A stretch of DNA of 64,000 nucleotides from Triglochin maritima (Eukaryota > Streptophyta > Magnoliopsida > Alismatales > Juncaginaceae): the NCBI GenBank assembly GCA_963682175.1, contig OY821774.1:46514201-46578200 (forward strand), read 5' to 3'. The notes under the pieces were generated by a model that was not told the DNA's origin, did not search any database, and saw only the letters and a program-made list of their open reading frames with translations. Each line of letters opens with the position of its first letter. Within the stretch, counting starts at the first letter, position 1. The translations under genes were made by a program, and so were the position numbers. This document shows positions 11,142 through 23,242 of this stretch, piece after piece.

Positions 11142-14100
11142 TCAATGATGGTTGATCTGTAGCCATCTTCTGGACCTTATATCAGCCTGTGTTTACACAA
11201 TAATAAAAACGCAACTAATTGGTTTGAGAAATAAGAAAGTAATTTCCACAAACAAAAGTAATTTGATCCTGCTTCACATTGTAGTACTGTAGGAGATCAC
11301 AGGAGTTGTGAGATCTAAACAGCTATAGTTCAGATTGCATAGAAGAAAATTGCAAGAGCATAACATTTATAAAATGAGTTGTTACCTTTCTTATAACAGA
11401 ACACTCCAGTTTGACATAATATATTACCTGCCTGACTGGTTCCGGCACACGAAATTTACAGCACATCCTGACCACCTTGATGCATGAATCCAACGATATC
11501 CGATGACCGATAGAAACAAATATGGGTTTTGAAGAGCATGGATTTGATCGCATTGCCTAAATACAAGTACAGTATACAAATCACCAATAAGTTTGTAAAA
11601 ATATCCAAAAGTATTGGTCAAGTTGATACTAATAGTCGGTGATATGTCAATATCTACCTGTAAAATAGTAATTTAGAGCTACTTAACAATTAAAGTACTG
11701 GAGATATGAAGTGTTTCCCAATAGAGAGAATAAATATTCTGTTAAGTCTAAAGATTTAAAACATTATACAAGTGCCTTGAAGGTCTAGGCGGTGTAGGTG
11801 GACGACTAGTCGGCCATTAATCAGTAGGCGCCCATGGGTCTCTGGGCGCCTAGGCGGCCACCTAGTCCCCCTAAGCGGCCACATTTTCAATCATCGGTGC
11901 CTTCTCTTGAAATTCAAGGTCCCTTGGTACATGAGCTGATTGTAACAAATTGTTGATCACTGATGAATCATGTGTGCTACAAAATGAGGCTTGGCATTTG
12001 GACCGTCACAAATTTGTCGGTGAAGCACTTAAGCTATGTTCAAATTTCTCAGGTCTTATGTGCAAGGGAGAAGGGCTGATCCTTCCATTAATTTCAAATT
12101 ATCGATGGTATTTCTTTTTTAGAGTGTTACAGGACAGGGCAGAGACTAAAAGCCTAAAACACAAGCACAGATATTTTATTAGTGATGATCAAACACTATC
12201 AACCAAACATCTTCTTTCGAAAACCATCCAAAAGGAGAAGTGTTCATACGTTGGCACTAAAAAGGTATAAAAGTTTCATCCAAAAGGAGAGAAGGAACAT
12301 TTAGCTTGAGATCACAATCCATTTTGAGTCTGAATGCCAATGTGTGATTAATGGTTTCCTTGTTTAAAGGTTAAATATCAAAATCAACAGTATCTCTCTG
12401 AGGATAAAAGCACCGACCATTGAAAGGTGGACACTGGATAGATCACAAACACTTGACAATATTGTTTTCTTTAATTCAAACATAAAGATAAGCAAAAAAC
12501 CCAATTAAGATACAATACGCATAACTTCTCACCGTGCCTAATATTCTGCCAGAATTTCCAGTTAAAAGGATCAAATTTTTACAACCATTTGAGTTATCTT
12601 CAAGAAGTTGTCTAACTCCATTTTGGTTAAGGCCATCAACATGATGTAGCTGTAATAATAAAATTCACATCAATATAAGGTCAACATATTTTTAAATATT
12701 AAAAACTTGACAAGTTACCGATCCAAAAAAAAATTGACAAGTTGATTAAACATGATTGAAGACATATCTAGAGATTCTATATGAAAACTCCATCATTGAT
12801 GGATGTAGAACAAATGAGGATGGTATTTTTCTAAATTTAGATCCTTTAGACAAATTTGATGGTGCAAATGTGAAAGCTTTATCAAGTTTGGAAGACTAAT
12901 ATTTTCCAATAGAATAACTTCACAAGTTGTTGAACTTAAAGACTTTCTACCATCAAAGGTACAATAAATTGGCTTCAAAATCAACCCCGGACCTCACTGT
13001 TGATTCTTTAAAAGTTGTTTCGATCCGTATTTTTTTCGATGCAACACACACCCAGCAAAACCTTTTTATTTGATTAAAACAGATATTTGTTTCCTGTCTA
13101 TGTATCTGACTATCTGTACAAGTAAATACAATGACTTACATTCTTCCCTATTCCAATCGTAGGAAGGCCAACCAGAACACCAAGATGGCAGGCCAACCCG
13201 AAACCTACACAGAATTTTTCCACTGAAATACAGTCTTGTTGCAGCATATATAATTCAAAGAATGATGAAAAGTAGGAAAAACAGAGATCTATGACTTGGT
13301 ACGTGGAATATGAAAATTTATGGAAGAATGAGAAAATTGATGTGCATCAAGAAACATACCTCTGGGATGTAATACTCCATTACCATCAACCATGAGCAGC
13401 TGCAGGAAATGCCATTAGATTGAATTGTGACTGACAAGATAAATAACTTTTATGAAAACAAATTTTATTTCTTTCAAAACCTGTGGATAAAAAGGATGGT
13501 ACTGAGTCTTCATATCTTCCAACAACTTCACAAGAATTGGAGCCTGAAACAGACAGAAATGTGAGGACTGACAAGTACAAGTGCTTATTGTGTAGATGAC
13601 GGGGGTTGCTGTTAATAGTACCTCCCTAAAGGCAAGAAAACCAGTGACATATGGCACTTGAAGCTGGATTACATCATAGGCTTCGTAGACAACATTCAGA
13701 GAGTTATGAAGATCCAGAACCACAAGAGCAGCACAGGCCATGTCCGGATTGTCCTTCGAAAAGCTGAGGTCCACACCTCCAATGTATCGGAGCGTCTTAG
13801 TGCTAGACATAGAGCAATCTAGAGGAGAAGGGATGGACCATGAGAAATCATCCTCTAACACCAATTTGGCTCTAAGCTCATCTTGCTCCCTGTTTCCGCA
13901 TCAAACAAAGCAAACCATGATCGCAGTCCAGGTCAATTACCATTAGCACAATGACAAAATTCTTTCAGCCAAGCAGCAATTACCGAATCCAATCCTGCTG
14001 CAAAGAATGATGGTCCCCAGGAGTACCATCCATCCACCGTCTGTAGGCTAACACAACTAGAAAAAACCTCGTTTTGCTTGTGAATTTCCCGGAAAATTAC

Positions 14101-14728
14101 GATCTGGAAAATCAAAAACCATAAAAATTGTGATAGTAAGTTTAGCAACTAAGGCAAACCGAAAGCTAAAGTAGAAATCTGATGGTCTATGAATAAAGTC
14201 AAGCAGTCGAACAAAACTTATCAAATCACAATATGAAATAAACATATTGATCAAACATCAAGTTTGGTCTCTAATGTGGTGTAAATACTTAACCTGGCTT
14301 ATAATGCCATAGTTATGTAGGGACTCAGGACTGTCATTCATGCCTTTTCTACATTATCGCATTTCTTCCAGATTTAATACATAGACAGGTCTGATTTCCA
14401 TTAAAATCTTTCCAAAAACAGATGTAAATGAATAGGAAATACCAACTATTAAAAAATGGACAAACACAAAACACAAATTGTCATGAGATCTGAAATACAT
14501 TATGCTTGGCTGCATTCTGGACACCACCAGCTCATTACCTTCAGAATAAAGGCAGAAAAGAACTTGGAGGCTGTCCATTACTAATAAGTTTGTAATATCA
14601 GAACCTTCTTCCTCGAAAGATTGTAAACTCATGTCATGATTGACGAAAATTAAGCCGACTTCAGGAAAACCTACTGAGATAATGTCATCAACTTACACTT
14701 GGAATTGCCCGCAACCTCCAGACAACAT
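11142..14728 (-). CDS. ENDOV: Endonuclease V, 8 exons, 252 aa
   Basis: Cleaves next to deaminated purines (inosine); eukaryotic members act mainly on inosine-containing RNA. Exons: 14728-14697, 13889-13622, 13543-13481, 13399-13360, 13204-13140, 12649-12533, 11556-11428, 11186-11142; phases agree and the total is 759 nt including stop. Catalytic motifs are all present: YIGGVDLSF (first Asp), FLAFREAP (Glu), LLMVDGNGVLHPRGFG (second Asp) and PTIGIGKNLHH (Lys). The C-terminal SIGHRISLDS and PEPVRQADIRSR complete the fold. The first exon (10 codons plus GT, donor GTAAGT) was chosen because it is the only upstream ATG exon found whose phase joins the EQDELRAKL start of exon 2; it is the least certain part. 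The wedge motif, usually PYIP, reads PYVT here. Confidence 0.92.
11760..11910. mobile_element. Small GC-rich inverted-repeat element in an EndoV intron
   Basis: Within the intron between exons 11556-11428 and 12649-12533 lies a GC-rich patch rich in TAGGCGGCC/GGCGCCTA-type motifs (CCATGGGTCTCTGGGCGCCTAG near 11832). It is bounded by GTGCCTTGAAG and CTTGAAATTCAAGGT-like ends. This fits a common class of plant MITEs; no target duplication was resolved. Confidence 0.45.
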
Positions 14729-15528
14729 CGACAACCTAGGGTTAGATGTTAGTTTGACAAAACACATAATTTTTATTTTTTAGGAAAAATTGCAATATTT
14801 AGGTGAGTAACAAATTGCCTTGTCAACCTCAAAAACCAATGGTTGTTTCCATCAATCCCAAAATCCTCCTCCACGATGTTTCCCTACAGACGCAAACGTC
14901 ACGCAACAAAATCGCAATTTCGCGTACTTCAATCTCGCAAATGCGAAATCAACTTCGGTACTTTTCCGGAACCCTAATTCGGATGGATTCCAACGAAAAC
15001 AGAAGAGATTGCCGAATACCGATCCAAATCAAGGAGAACACGAACCTGCTCAGACGACGACGGGGATCAGATCGGCGGGGAACGAACGAAGTACGCACCA
15101 GTCTGAGATTGTTTTTTTTTCTTTTTTAATTCTTTGTAAGGATTTTATTGTTAGCGAAAGTAAATTAAATGTGAGATTCCAACTTGCAACTTTTGGTTTT
15201 TTTGAAAGTAATTAAATTTTTAGTTATTTTAAATATTGTTGGAAAATTTATATTGCAAAAGGATGTTACCTAATATTATTGCCTAAATATTTAGAGAGCC
15301 ACTAATTACTAAAGACAATACAGATCTCATCCAAGAATAGGTAAATACTATAGACATACCAAAAATAGGTAAATACTAGCATTCACCAAAAACAAATGTC
15401 CCATTTTTTGGGAATTTGATTGAAGGATGCTGAGGTGGCACTAGTAGAACCTAGGATCTTATGAGAAAAAAACAGGGAGTGTAATGTTACATTCCAGGTA
15501 ATCTTACATATGGTGCATCGATTTGGGT

Positions 15529-15950
15529 CATGAGAGCACCCTTAACGGGTGCTCTACTGCCTGGGCGCCCAGGCGTTCCTCCCTTAATGGGAGGGCACAC
15601 CCTGGGCGCCCGGGCGGGGGGCCACGTGGTACCTCCCGTTGGTGGAAAATATTTTTTTTGTTTTTTTGTTTTAAAATTTGTTTTAAAAATAATTTAAAAT
15701 CATTTTTTCAAAATTGTTTTTATGAAAATTAGTTTTTTATTTGTTTATATTTTCTAGATTTTTTTGATACTTTTTTTGTGTTTTGTCTAGAATTGATCTC
15801 GAAATGACGTGTAGGGGAGAGAATGTAGGGTACTTGAGGTGTTTTTGGATGTGGTTAAGAAAAATTTAGGGAGGTTGGTTTGAGCTGACGTGGTGGAGAG
15901 AGAAACCAGGGCGCCCGGGAACTACCCGGGCGCCGTTAATGATGCTCTGA
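15529..15950. mobile_element. MITE with GC-rich ends
   Basis: The left end reads AGAGCACCCTTAACGG and the right end, reversed, reads AGAGCATCATTAACGG. Both are followed inward by GGGCGCCCGGG-type palindromes (15561-15620 and 15908-15937). The interior is T-rich (15645-15790) and has no coding capacity. The target duplication was not identified, so limits are good to about 10 bp. Confidence 0.6.
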
Positions 15951-15959
15951 ACTCTTTTA

Positions 15960-17570
15960 ACTAAATTGTCAAAAGTTAAAATTTGTCATTTATGATAGAC
16001 TAGACGAAGGTTTTAATTTTCGTAGAGCAATTGTTTTTCACACCAATTTGCAAGGTCTGGATTTTGTACCGCCGAAGGACAGAATGTAGTAGAAAGATTT
16101 GATAGAGTATACGTGGTTCTGGGAGAGAAGTCAGTGTTGTAGGAGTTGTCTATTTTCATGGATTGCATCAAATATTGATAGTTACTCTTGAGTTTGATTC
16201 GAGGTTTAGATTCCATCTTCGGAGGATTATTGGTGTTGATATCTTTGCGATAATTGCCACAGAGACATCCCGATATAGATAGGTAATAAAAAAAATTGGC
16301 AAGGAATTTGCTAGACTGCACAAATTCCTTTTAGTGTTGATATCTTTGCGATATAGGCATCCCAATCTGGACATGTATTAAAAAATTGGCAAGGAATTTG
16401 CTAATAAGCATCCCAGATTCCCAATCTGGATAGGTATTCAAAATATCTGGCAAATAATTTGAATTTGCTAGACTGCACGGGTTCTTTTTGAACCAGAAGA
16501 GGTGTTTTGCCATTATTTATTTTGAAGAAGAGATTAATTTTGAACATGTCAAAGATTTTGATAATTGATTTTGAAAATGGGAAGAAGTACGGTTTTGGGT
16601 GTGTGGAGAGGCCTACGAAAGTACTTTTGTAGTTGTGCTTAATTACTTTTGTAGTTGTGCTTAATTATCAGTGTGCCTAGGAAAGAAGTTTCCATATAAA
16701 TTTTGCTTTTAGAGTAAAGGATGAATTATATTCCCCACTTCACAAGATGGAAGTCTGATTTGGAGTCTTGTTTCCATAAAAAGTTCATTATGTAGGAATC
16801 GATGGTGTCCAACACTTTGGAGGGGATTGCCACAAGATAATTAATACAAAGGGATGGCTGAGAGAACATAGTTAATTGGTGTTAATCTTTCTCCAAGGAA
16901 GAGATAGGTTCCATTTCCATCCTTCAAGGCGGGTTAGGAGTTTGTTAATGACAGGTGTCGAGTCATTGAAGTTTGGGGCCTTAGGGTATCACGGTCGTTG
17001 TAATTTTTTATTATTTTTTGTTTTGATTTTTTTTAAATTTGTTTGATTTTTTTTTTTGAAAATACGTTTTATAATTGTTTTGATTTTTTAGAATTTTTTT
17101 AATTTTTTTTCCAAAATGGATCCTAAAAATTATGTGGATGTGAGAGATAGGTTGAGGTGGATTGTGGTTAAGATTTGAATATTGTAGAAAGATGAGAAAG
17201 TAGGTTGCGAAGAGAGAAAACTGATATGGAAGAGAAAGAAAAGAAAACGCTCATGATTAGTTCGTTTGAGTCATGATTAGTGATGATCTTAAAGATAACG
17301 ATAACGTCTGAGTCAAGGTTGGATAACGAAAATTGTAATTCCTTACTGTCCAAGATATTTTGGAATTGAGTTGTCATGTCCTCTCACCAAAACGTGAGAT
17401 CAAGCTTTTATTGAAGTTTATCTTTAGACCTGTGCTAAGTCCAAAAAACCAAGGATTCTTTTCAGGTTTACGACAGATTGAGGGATGGATGGAGATCAGT
17501 TTGTCATCAGCATATTGTAAATTAAGAATTTTTGGTCAATTTCGGCCCATTCTTTAAACCGAAGATGAGC
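15960..17570 (-). pseudogene. Relic of an L1-type LINE (reverse transcriptase and downstream part)
   Basis: On the minus strand the frame at about 17520-17400 reads LQYADDKLISIHPSI ... GLKINFNKSLI. This is the LINE reverse-transcriptase catalytic YADD box (17514-17503) followed by the usual G-L-K-I-N-F-N-K-S segment. Further downstream, 16930-16740 gives frame-shifted pieces such as EGWKWNLSLPWRK and a WSG/LVNW-like block that match the region after the RT domain. Stops and frameshifts are frequent, and a T-rich insertion lies at about 17000-17150. A local repeat with units of 70-100 bp (16233-16475, sharing TTGGCAAGGAATTTGCTA) interrupts the tail. The element is dead. Confidence 0.75.
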
Positions 17571-19660
17571 TTGTTATCTTGAACTAAGCAGAGCATCCCA
17601 ATTAACTTGCAACTTTTGGTTGAGGATCTGAAGCAATTAACGTTCTATCATTAATTAACATAGTAACTTCTTCGAGAAAGAGTTCATCGAGTTAGGCTTA
17701 AAAAAGGATTTGGGACCAGCTTAGAGACTCCTAATGTTCTCACTTGACTTTGCAACGAACTCCCCTCCATGATTTCATTAGGATTTAACCAATGAATTTG
17801 ACTTTAGTTATAAATGTCATCTCTCTGGTGAATGATGACAGAGGTTGAGTATAACTCCATCACTGTGTGAGCTCAGTTCTAGCCTAACTGTTCGACATTC
17901 GGTCTTTATGGCTGGCCAGGCCTTGTTGCTTTGATAACCTCAAGTTGTTGACACCATGTGACTTTGCTGTGTTTATCAATTGCCTTTGGCCGTAATAGAT
18001 TTCCGTTTTCGGCTAATCTGAATGGTAAACCTTATCTTTCACGTTAACGAGATGTCACTTTAACTACATCAACAATAATAATTATTAGAAAAATAATCAT
18101 ACATTGTTAAACCAAAAAAAAGTATACAACACTCCATTCCTTATCTAAGTGTTTAATTTTAATTTTTGTAGAAGTTGTGAACCAACCAATACTAATGCCA
18201 AACGAAAATCAACAATTAATACTAGTGCCACATAATTAAGTTCTTCCTTCGACCAAATGATAGATGATGATATATCTTTTTGACTACAACAAGGGTTGGT
18301 GACTCAATACATTTATTTTCTTCTGATAAAGACAAACATGGTCACAAACACATGTATTGAATTGGTGGCTGAAATTGATCAAGCAAAAGGACAATTGAAA
18401 GACATTCACAACTTTAAGCGAGCATTTCTATATATGGACTCAAGCCAGCTAAATATAATATCTCTGCCGTGAGCCAATTGATAACCATTTGATTGGTGTA
18501 GCTTACATGTGAGAAAATAATTGCTTTAGCTTCCAGTGAAGTCATTGTAAGGTGAACTTGTAAACACTGGGTGGTTATATATGGAACTTACAAAAATTTG
18601 TTTTCAAGTTTTAAGAAGCAAATGTATCCCCAAGTCTTCCTCAGAAACATCTTACATTTTTTGCTAATGCTATTGTTAATTGTTAATTTTCAAAAGACCA
18701 TTTGATTGTTATAGTTATATCTTCCTTAATTAATAGTATAATATCATAACATGGTTACATTGATATTAATGTTGTAGTTAAACATTAGTTTTTAAACATA
18801 CCATCTGAATCTTATAGTTCTATATCTATAGATTAAATTTCTGGAAAATAAATTCTCGAATGCATCCAAAATAAGTACAGTAAGTGATGCTAAGATAAAC
18901 CGAGAATAGTAGAAGATTCCTAACATCCGCCATAAAAATATGACCCATAAGGCGCACCCATTTTGTAATTGATGTGAATAATGGAATCTATTAATGAGAT
19001 ATTGAACATAATATCATTGTAGTCATAACGTCGAATCATGTGAATGATGGAATCTTAATAAGAACTCAAACAATCACATAATTGACTACAAGGGAGACAA
19101 TATATACCCAGCATATTTTCTAGACATAGTACCAACTTCAAAATAAATTCTTCTATCGCCAAATTTAAAGATTAACATAGCTACAATCATAAGAAGTATT
19201 TACATATAAGTGTCAATGCTTTGGAGGACTCAAGATTTTTCATTCATTGACAAATAGGTAATTTTTGGTGCAATCATCATTATATATGTTCTCACATTAA
19301 TTAGATAGAACTTTTAAATCTACCCGTATGTAGTATACCTCTAAATATCATCATCTTTATCTATATCTCAATTACTATTGATAATCATCATATTATCTCC
19401 ATCACCATCATCTTCTTCCACCTTGCTGTGGTCCTAAAATTAATAGGCTGAAAATATTTGATGGGAAATCCACAATTCTAGTCCCACCCCTTAACATTCC
19501 TAAGAAATAAAAAAACATCATTACAAAGGCTAACAAAAAGCAATTAACAATGCATACATATGTTTTATACATTACCACTATGATCTTCATCCTCTTCCTC
19601 TCCTCTATCATCATCAATCATCATGATATATAACCATATATCTTCTCTTGTTGTAGAAGT
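17571..19660. other. Intergenic, mostly AT-rich; left part may be more LINE debris
   Basis: 17571-18060 may continue the decayed LINE upstream of its RT domain, but no clear motif was found. 18060-19400 is AT-rich with no exon or structured repeat. The right end is 3' flank of the zinc-ribbon gene. Confidence 0.4.
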
Positions 19661-19888
19661 TTATATTGGTGAGAGAGAGTGTTTGTAGGACTTGAGGATG
19701 GCACCACAAACACTACAAAAGATGGCTCTCCAAATCTTTGTATGGATTGGAAGAACATAACAAAACCTAGTGCATGTCTCCATGTCTGCCACTTTTGCAC
19801 CTCCACCACACCTTGAACATATTCCTGCCACTGGCTTGCTACTCTTCATCACACTTCTTTGGTCCACTAAGAAGCAGAAGAACACCAT
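19661..19888 (-). CDS. Small zinc-ribbon-like plant protein, 75 aa, single exon
   Basis: An intronless protein beginning MVFFCFLVDQRSV. It has two CxxC knuckles, CSRC (residues about 24-27) and CSVC (about 58-61), separated by 30 residues including TRFCYVLPIHTKIWRAIF, and a C-terminal GAILKSYKH. The two CxxC pairs would bind one zinc ion. I recognise this as a conserved plant family of small uncharacterised zinc-ribbon proteins; no function is established to my knowledge. The length is normal for the family and the frame is intact. A TATA box TATATAA at 19977-19971 lies about 85 bp upstream of the ATG, after a C/T-rich leader. Confidence 0.85.
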   Translation of the reverse strand: MVFFCFLVDQRSVMKSSKPVAGICSRCGGGAKVADMETCTRFCYVLPIHTKIWRAIFCSVCGAILKSYKHSLSPI

Positions 19889-19970
19889 CTTTCTCTCTCC
19901 CTTTTCTCTCTCTTTATGTGGTTAAGGTCAAAATGATTTCTGGCTAGAATGGATTAATAGTGTTAAATAC

Positions 19971-19977
19971 TTATATA
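19971..19977 (-). promoter_or_regulatory. TATA box of the zinc-ribbon gene
   Basis: TATATAA on the minus strand, about 83-89 bp upstream of the ATG at 19888, followed by a pyrimidine-rich leader. The position is normal for a plant core promoter. Confidence 0.6.
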
Positions 19978-19999
19978 GGATTGGATGCATGTTAAAATG

Positions 20000-21185
20000 T
20001 GCCAAGCTGGCGGCATTTGTGCCATACATAAAAGTGGTTACATGTACGGTTAATACATCTTTCTTTTTCTACCTACCGTTTCTGGAAGAAGAAAAAAACA
20101 TCATGATTTTGGAACCCAATGCTAAGCCTAACTAGTTTTAAAAGAAGAAATTATTGAAACTTTCATTTTACTATGATTGAGGAGCATCATTCCTCTCTTG
20201 GAAGTTTTGTTTTTGTGGTGTTCAAATTAGGATTGTTAACTCTAAGTTCGAGCTCGAATTCGACTCGAAAAATATTGATTCTGGTTAGACTTAAAAATAA
20301 AGAATATTAATGCAAAATAAGGGAAAAATCAACTTGATTCAGTAAACGAACTGCTCGAACTTGAAAAAATTGAGTCTCGACTCAAATGTTTCACTCTAAT
20401 TTTTTTATTGTTTTATTTATAATTATTTTTGGTTTTGGTAATAATATAGATTACTACTTGATGCTCGAAATTTTCGCTCAACTTGACTCAATGTTTTTGG
20501 TAACATTGAGTTTGATTATTTTTTTATGAACAATATCAATATATGAATTTTAAATCTTTATGTGGATATTGATTCCATCGAAGACATACGTCGCCTAAAC
20601 CCCGTTTTGTATAACAATACCTACTATTTAAACAGTTTTATATTATTTTTAATATACGTTAATGCAAGTTTGTCACAACTCTCGCTCTCTACTTACGTTA
20701 CGTTAAAAGAAAAATCACGATGGTGGCGCCAAATCCACATATCAAATACAAGTAATCAAGTAACTTAATTTATAATACTCTATGTTTAGTTTAATGATCA
20801 GGTGCAATCAACTTCAGTCTTCAAACTTCAAAGAAAATGGCCAAAATACTTTTGGGTCTCTCCATGTACATTGTACAATATACAACATTACTGGACGCCC
20901 ATTTAAGGCTTAAGAACCAACACTATTGGGCTTTAATGGGCCTATTAAGTAGCTTGACAGGCCAGAAGTGGGCTTTTACAAGGATCTAATAACATATATT
21001 ACAATCAACAACTTGATGCAAATTTAAGTTTGCACATCAGAAGTATGGTTAATTTGGGACAGCTAAGCTATTTTAGCAGTTCTAAAAGACATATTTTTAA
21101 TAGAAGTATGTATTTTTAGTAGGCGAAGCAAAACAAACGATAGGATGTGAATCCACCAAATTTGGTTGCGTTATTCTAGCTTCTA
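20000..21185. other. Intergenic, nothing recognised
   Basis: Promoter flank of the zinc-ribbon gene and AT-rich DNA. Short frames here have no recognisable domain and plain intergenic composition. Confidence 0.4.
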
Positions 21186-21703
21186 AGGGGCGTTTGGATG
21201 ACACCAAATACCGCTCCCCCACCTTCCGACGGTAGCATAAGCTGATGTGGGCATCCAAACACCATCAGGGATCCGGAGAATCTTGGTTTCCAGTGCACAA
21301 AACAAGGCAACATTTACACTGCATTAGAAAAGTTGGGTGGATGAGTTTCTCAGCTTCTTGGTGATTCTGATTTTGTTTGGACCAATTTACTCGCACATCA
21401 TTAGAAGATCATTCCTAGGGTGTAAAAAAATTAAAAAATATAAACAAATAAAAAACATGTTTTCAAAAAAAAAATCAAAAAAACATTTAAAACGAATTTA
21501 TAATGATTTTTATTTAATCAAAGTCTGAGATCAATTTAAGAATTTCCTTTGACAAGACATCAATCACTACCAGAAACCTTCTACATATCCAAACAACTCT
21601 CAACCTTCGAGAAAAAATTACTTACGGATCCACAATCCTAGAAACTTGCTTCCCATCAGAAGTTAACATTTGTGAGTTGCATCCAAAGTAGATCTTAAGT
21701 AAC
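21186..21703. mobile_element. hAT-like MITE, copy 1
   Basis: It begins GGCGTTTGGATG and contains the internal inverse CATCCAAACACC at about 21251. It ends near GAGTTGCATCCAAAG. About 400 bp of its body (21290-21690) aligns by eye with 22830-23240, including the tracts ACATTTAAAACGAA and TTGACAAGACATCA and the phrase ATCCAAACAACTCTCAACCT. A more divergent relative lies at 43222. No coding capacity. Confidence 0.7.
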
Positions 21704-21831
21704 CACTTGAACTGTCTCGAGTTCTCAACTTGTCAACTCGAAAAGACATTTTTGAGTTCATAATTTCTAAGGTTTGGCAAAATTAGGAAAGATCGGGCAT
21801 GATCAGTGCCATTACAATGCCACTTTACTTT

Positions 21832-22367
21832 GGGAACTACTAAACGTCGCCCCAAAACTACTTAAATCGTCCCTTGAAATTACCAAATTGCCCTTAACAA
21901 TATATTTAATACCCATATCGTCCCGTGTCTATAAATAAGGCCTATGGTCTTGTATATTCATAATTTATCAGTAAAAACACCACGAAAATGTCTGGCGAGG
22001 GTGATGCATCGGGTGAGGTAAGCCTAGCGCGGGGAAATTTTTGGGCCGAGCGTCTGCATTAGACGCCTCCCCCATGGTGCGGACGCCCGCCCCATGCGGG
22101 GGGCGTCTCCCTCGGACGCCGACGACTTTTTTTTTTTTTTTAAACAAATAAATAACGTAATGTTACCTCATACGGGTACACCGGGGGAACTGCTGGCTGC
22201 TTCCCTGGCCTCCGAGACATTCGTAATCTTGTGTAGTAGGTATAGGAAGAGAAAGTTTTGAAAAAAGAGTGAAATTGTGAGATATATAAGCAAAAATAGG
22301 AGGAAGGGCAATTTGGTAATTTCAAGGGACGATTTAAGTAATTTTGGGACGATGTTTAGCAGTTCAG
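21832..22367. mobile_element. Non-autonomous TIR DNA transposon (GACGCC family), copy 3, with 8-bp TSD
   Basis: Starts GGGAACTACTAAACG and ends GTTTAGCAGTTCAG, flanked by TTTACTTT at 21824-21831 and 22368-22375. The outer 60 bp at each end are near-perfect inverted repeats. It is half the length of copy 2, which has the extra hairpin blocks. Near one end is MSGEGDASGEV followed by a GTAAGC donor; near the other end, on the opposite strand, MSRRPGKQPAVPPVYPYE is followed by GTAACA. These look like truncated first exons of two convergent genes. Confidence 0.88.
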
Positions 22368-22728
22368 TTTACTTTTGCCTGACTTTTGTGATTTAAAGTT
22401 AAAAACAGACCGTAAGACCTGTGAAAAGTTAAAAGTGACACATGAATCAACGAGTTAGGCTTAAATTAGTGCTACTAATGTAACTTATAGTATAAAGGTG
22501 AATACTTTTAGAAGAATGGTAGTGGAGTTGCCACTTGTATGGTCTCTAACTTCTTTGATGGTTTGGTTTGAGTTTGGCCCTTCCAACAAACAATTGTCTC
22601 CCCTCTTAACATGGAATCAGGTTTCAAGATAATGGGGGTGGGTGCGGTCAAGATAATTATTTGATTCTTTTTGCAGTATATTATTTTTATCTTTTTTGTA
22701 AGTAAACACCATAAGTGCCATCTTAAGC

Positions 22729-23242
22729 TTGAGGCGTTGCTTAAAGAGTTAAAGATATGGCACCAAACAATTATTAATGGCACTGCTACAGTGCTGGTGC
22801 ACATCCAAACATGTTTTGGTTCCCAAGAATTTCGTGTGCAAAACAAGACAAGATTTATAATGGGATTGAGAAATAAGGGTGGAGGAATTTCTCAGCTCCT
22901 TTGAAATTTTGATTTTGTTTAAACCAATTTATCCCACACATTTGGAAATCAATCCAGGGTAAAAAAAATAAAAAAGATAAATAAATAAAAAACATATTTT
23001 CAGATGAAAAAAAAATTGAAAAAAACATTTAAAACGAAATTATAATGAATTTTAATTTAATTAAAGTCTGTGGGTAATTTAGGAATTTATTTTGACAAGA
23101 CATCACCCATTACCAGAACTTTTATGCTTATCCAAACAACTCTCAACCTTTAAGAAGAAGCTGCTCCTGAATCCACATTCCTAGAAGCTGACTTCTGATC
23201 AGAAGTTGACATTTAGGAGTTGCATCCAAACACACCTTTAGT
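22729..23242. mobile_element. hAT-like MITE, copy 2
   Basis: Close relative of 21186-21703. The right end reads GGAGTTGCATCCAAACACACC; the left end is decayed (GAGGCGTTGC at about 22731) and an inner CACATCCAAACATG lies at about 22800. It is non-coding. The two copies sit about 1 kb apart on either side of the intact TIR transposon at 21832. Confidence 0.65.

Noticed and set aside
13933..14632. Minus-strand open frames (MSLQSFEEEGSD..., IVIFREIHKQNEV...) between the first two EndoV exons
   Set aside because: They could be exons, but no phase combination joined them to the EndoV exon at 13889 without a stop, whereas the exon at 14728-14697 joins cleanly. No family was recognised.
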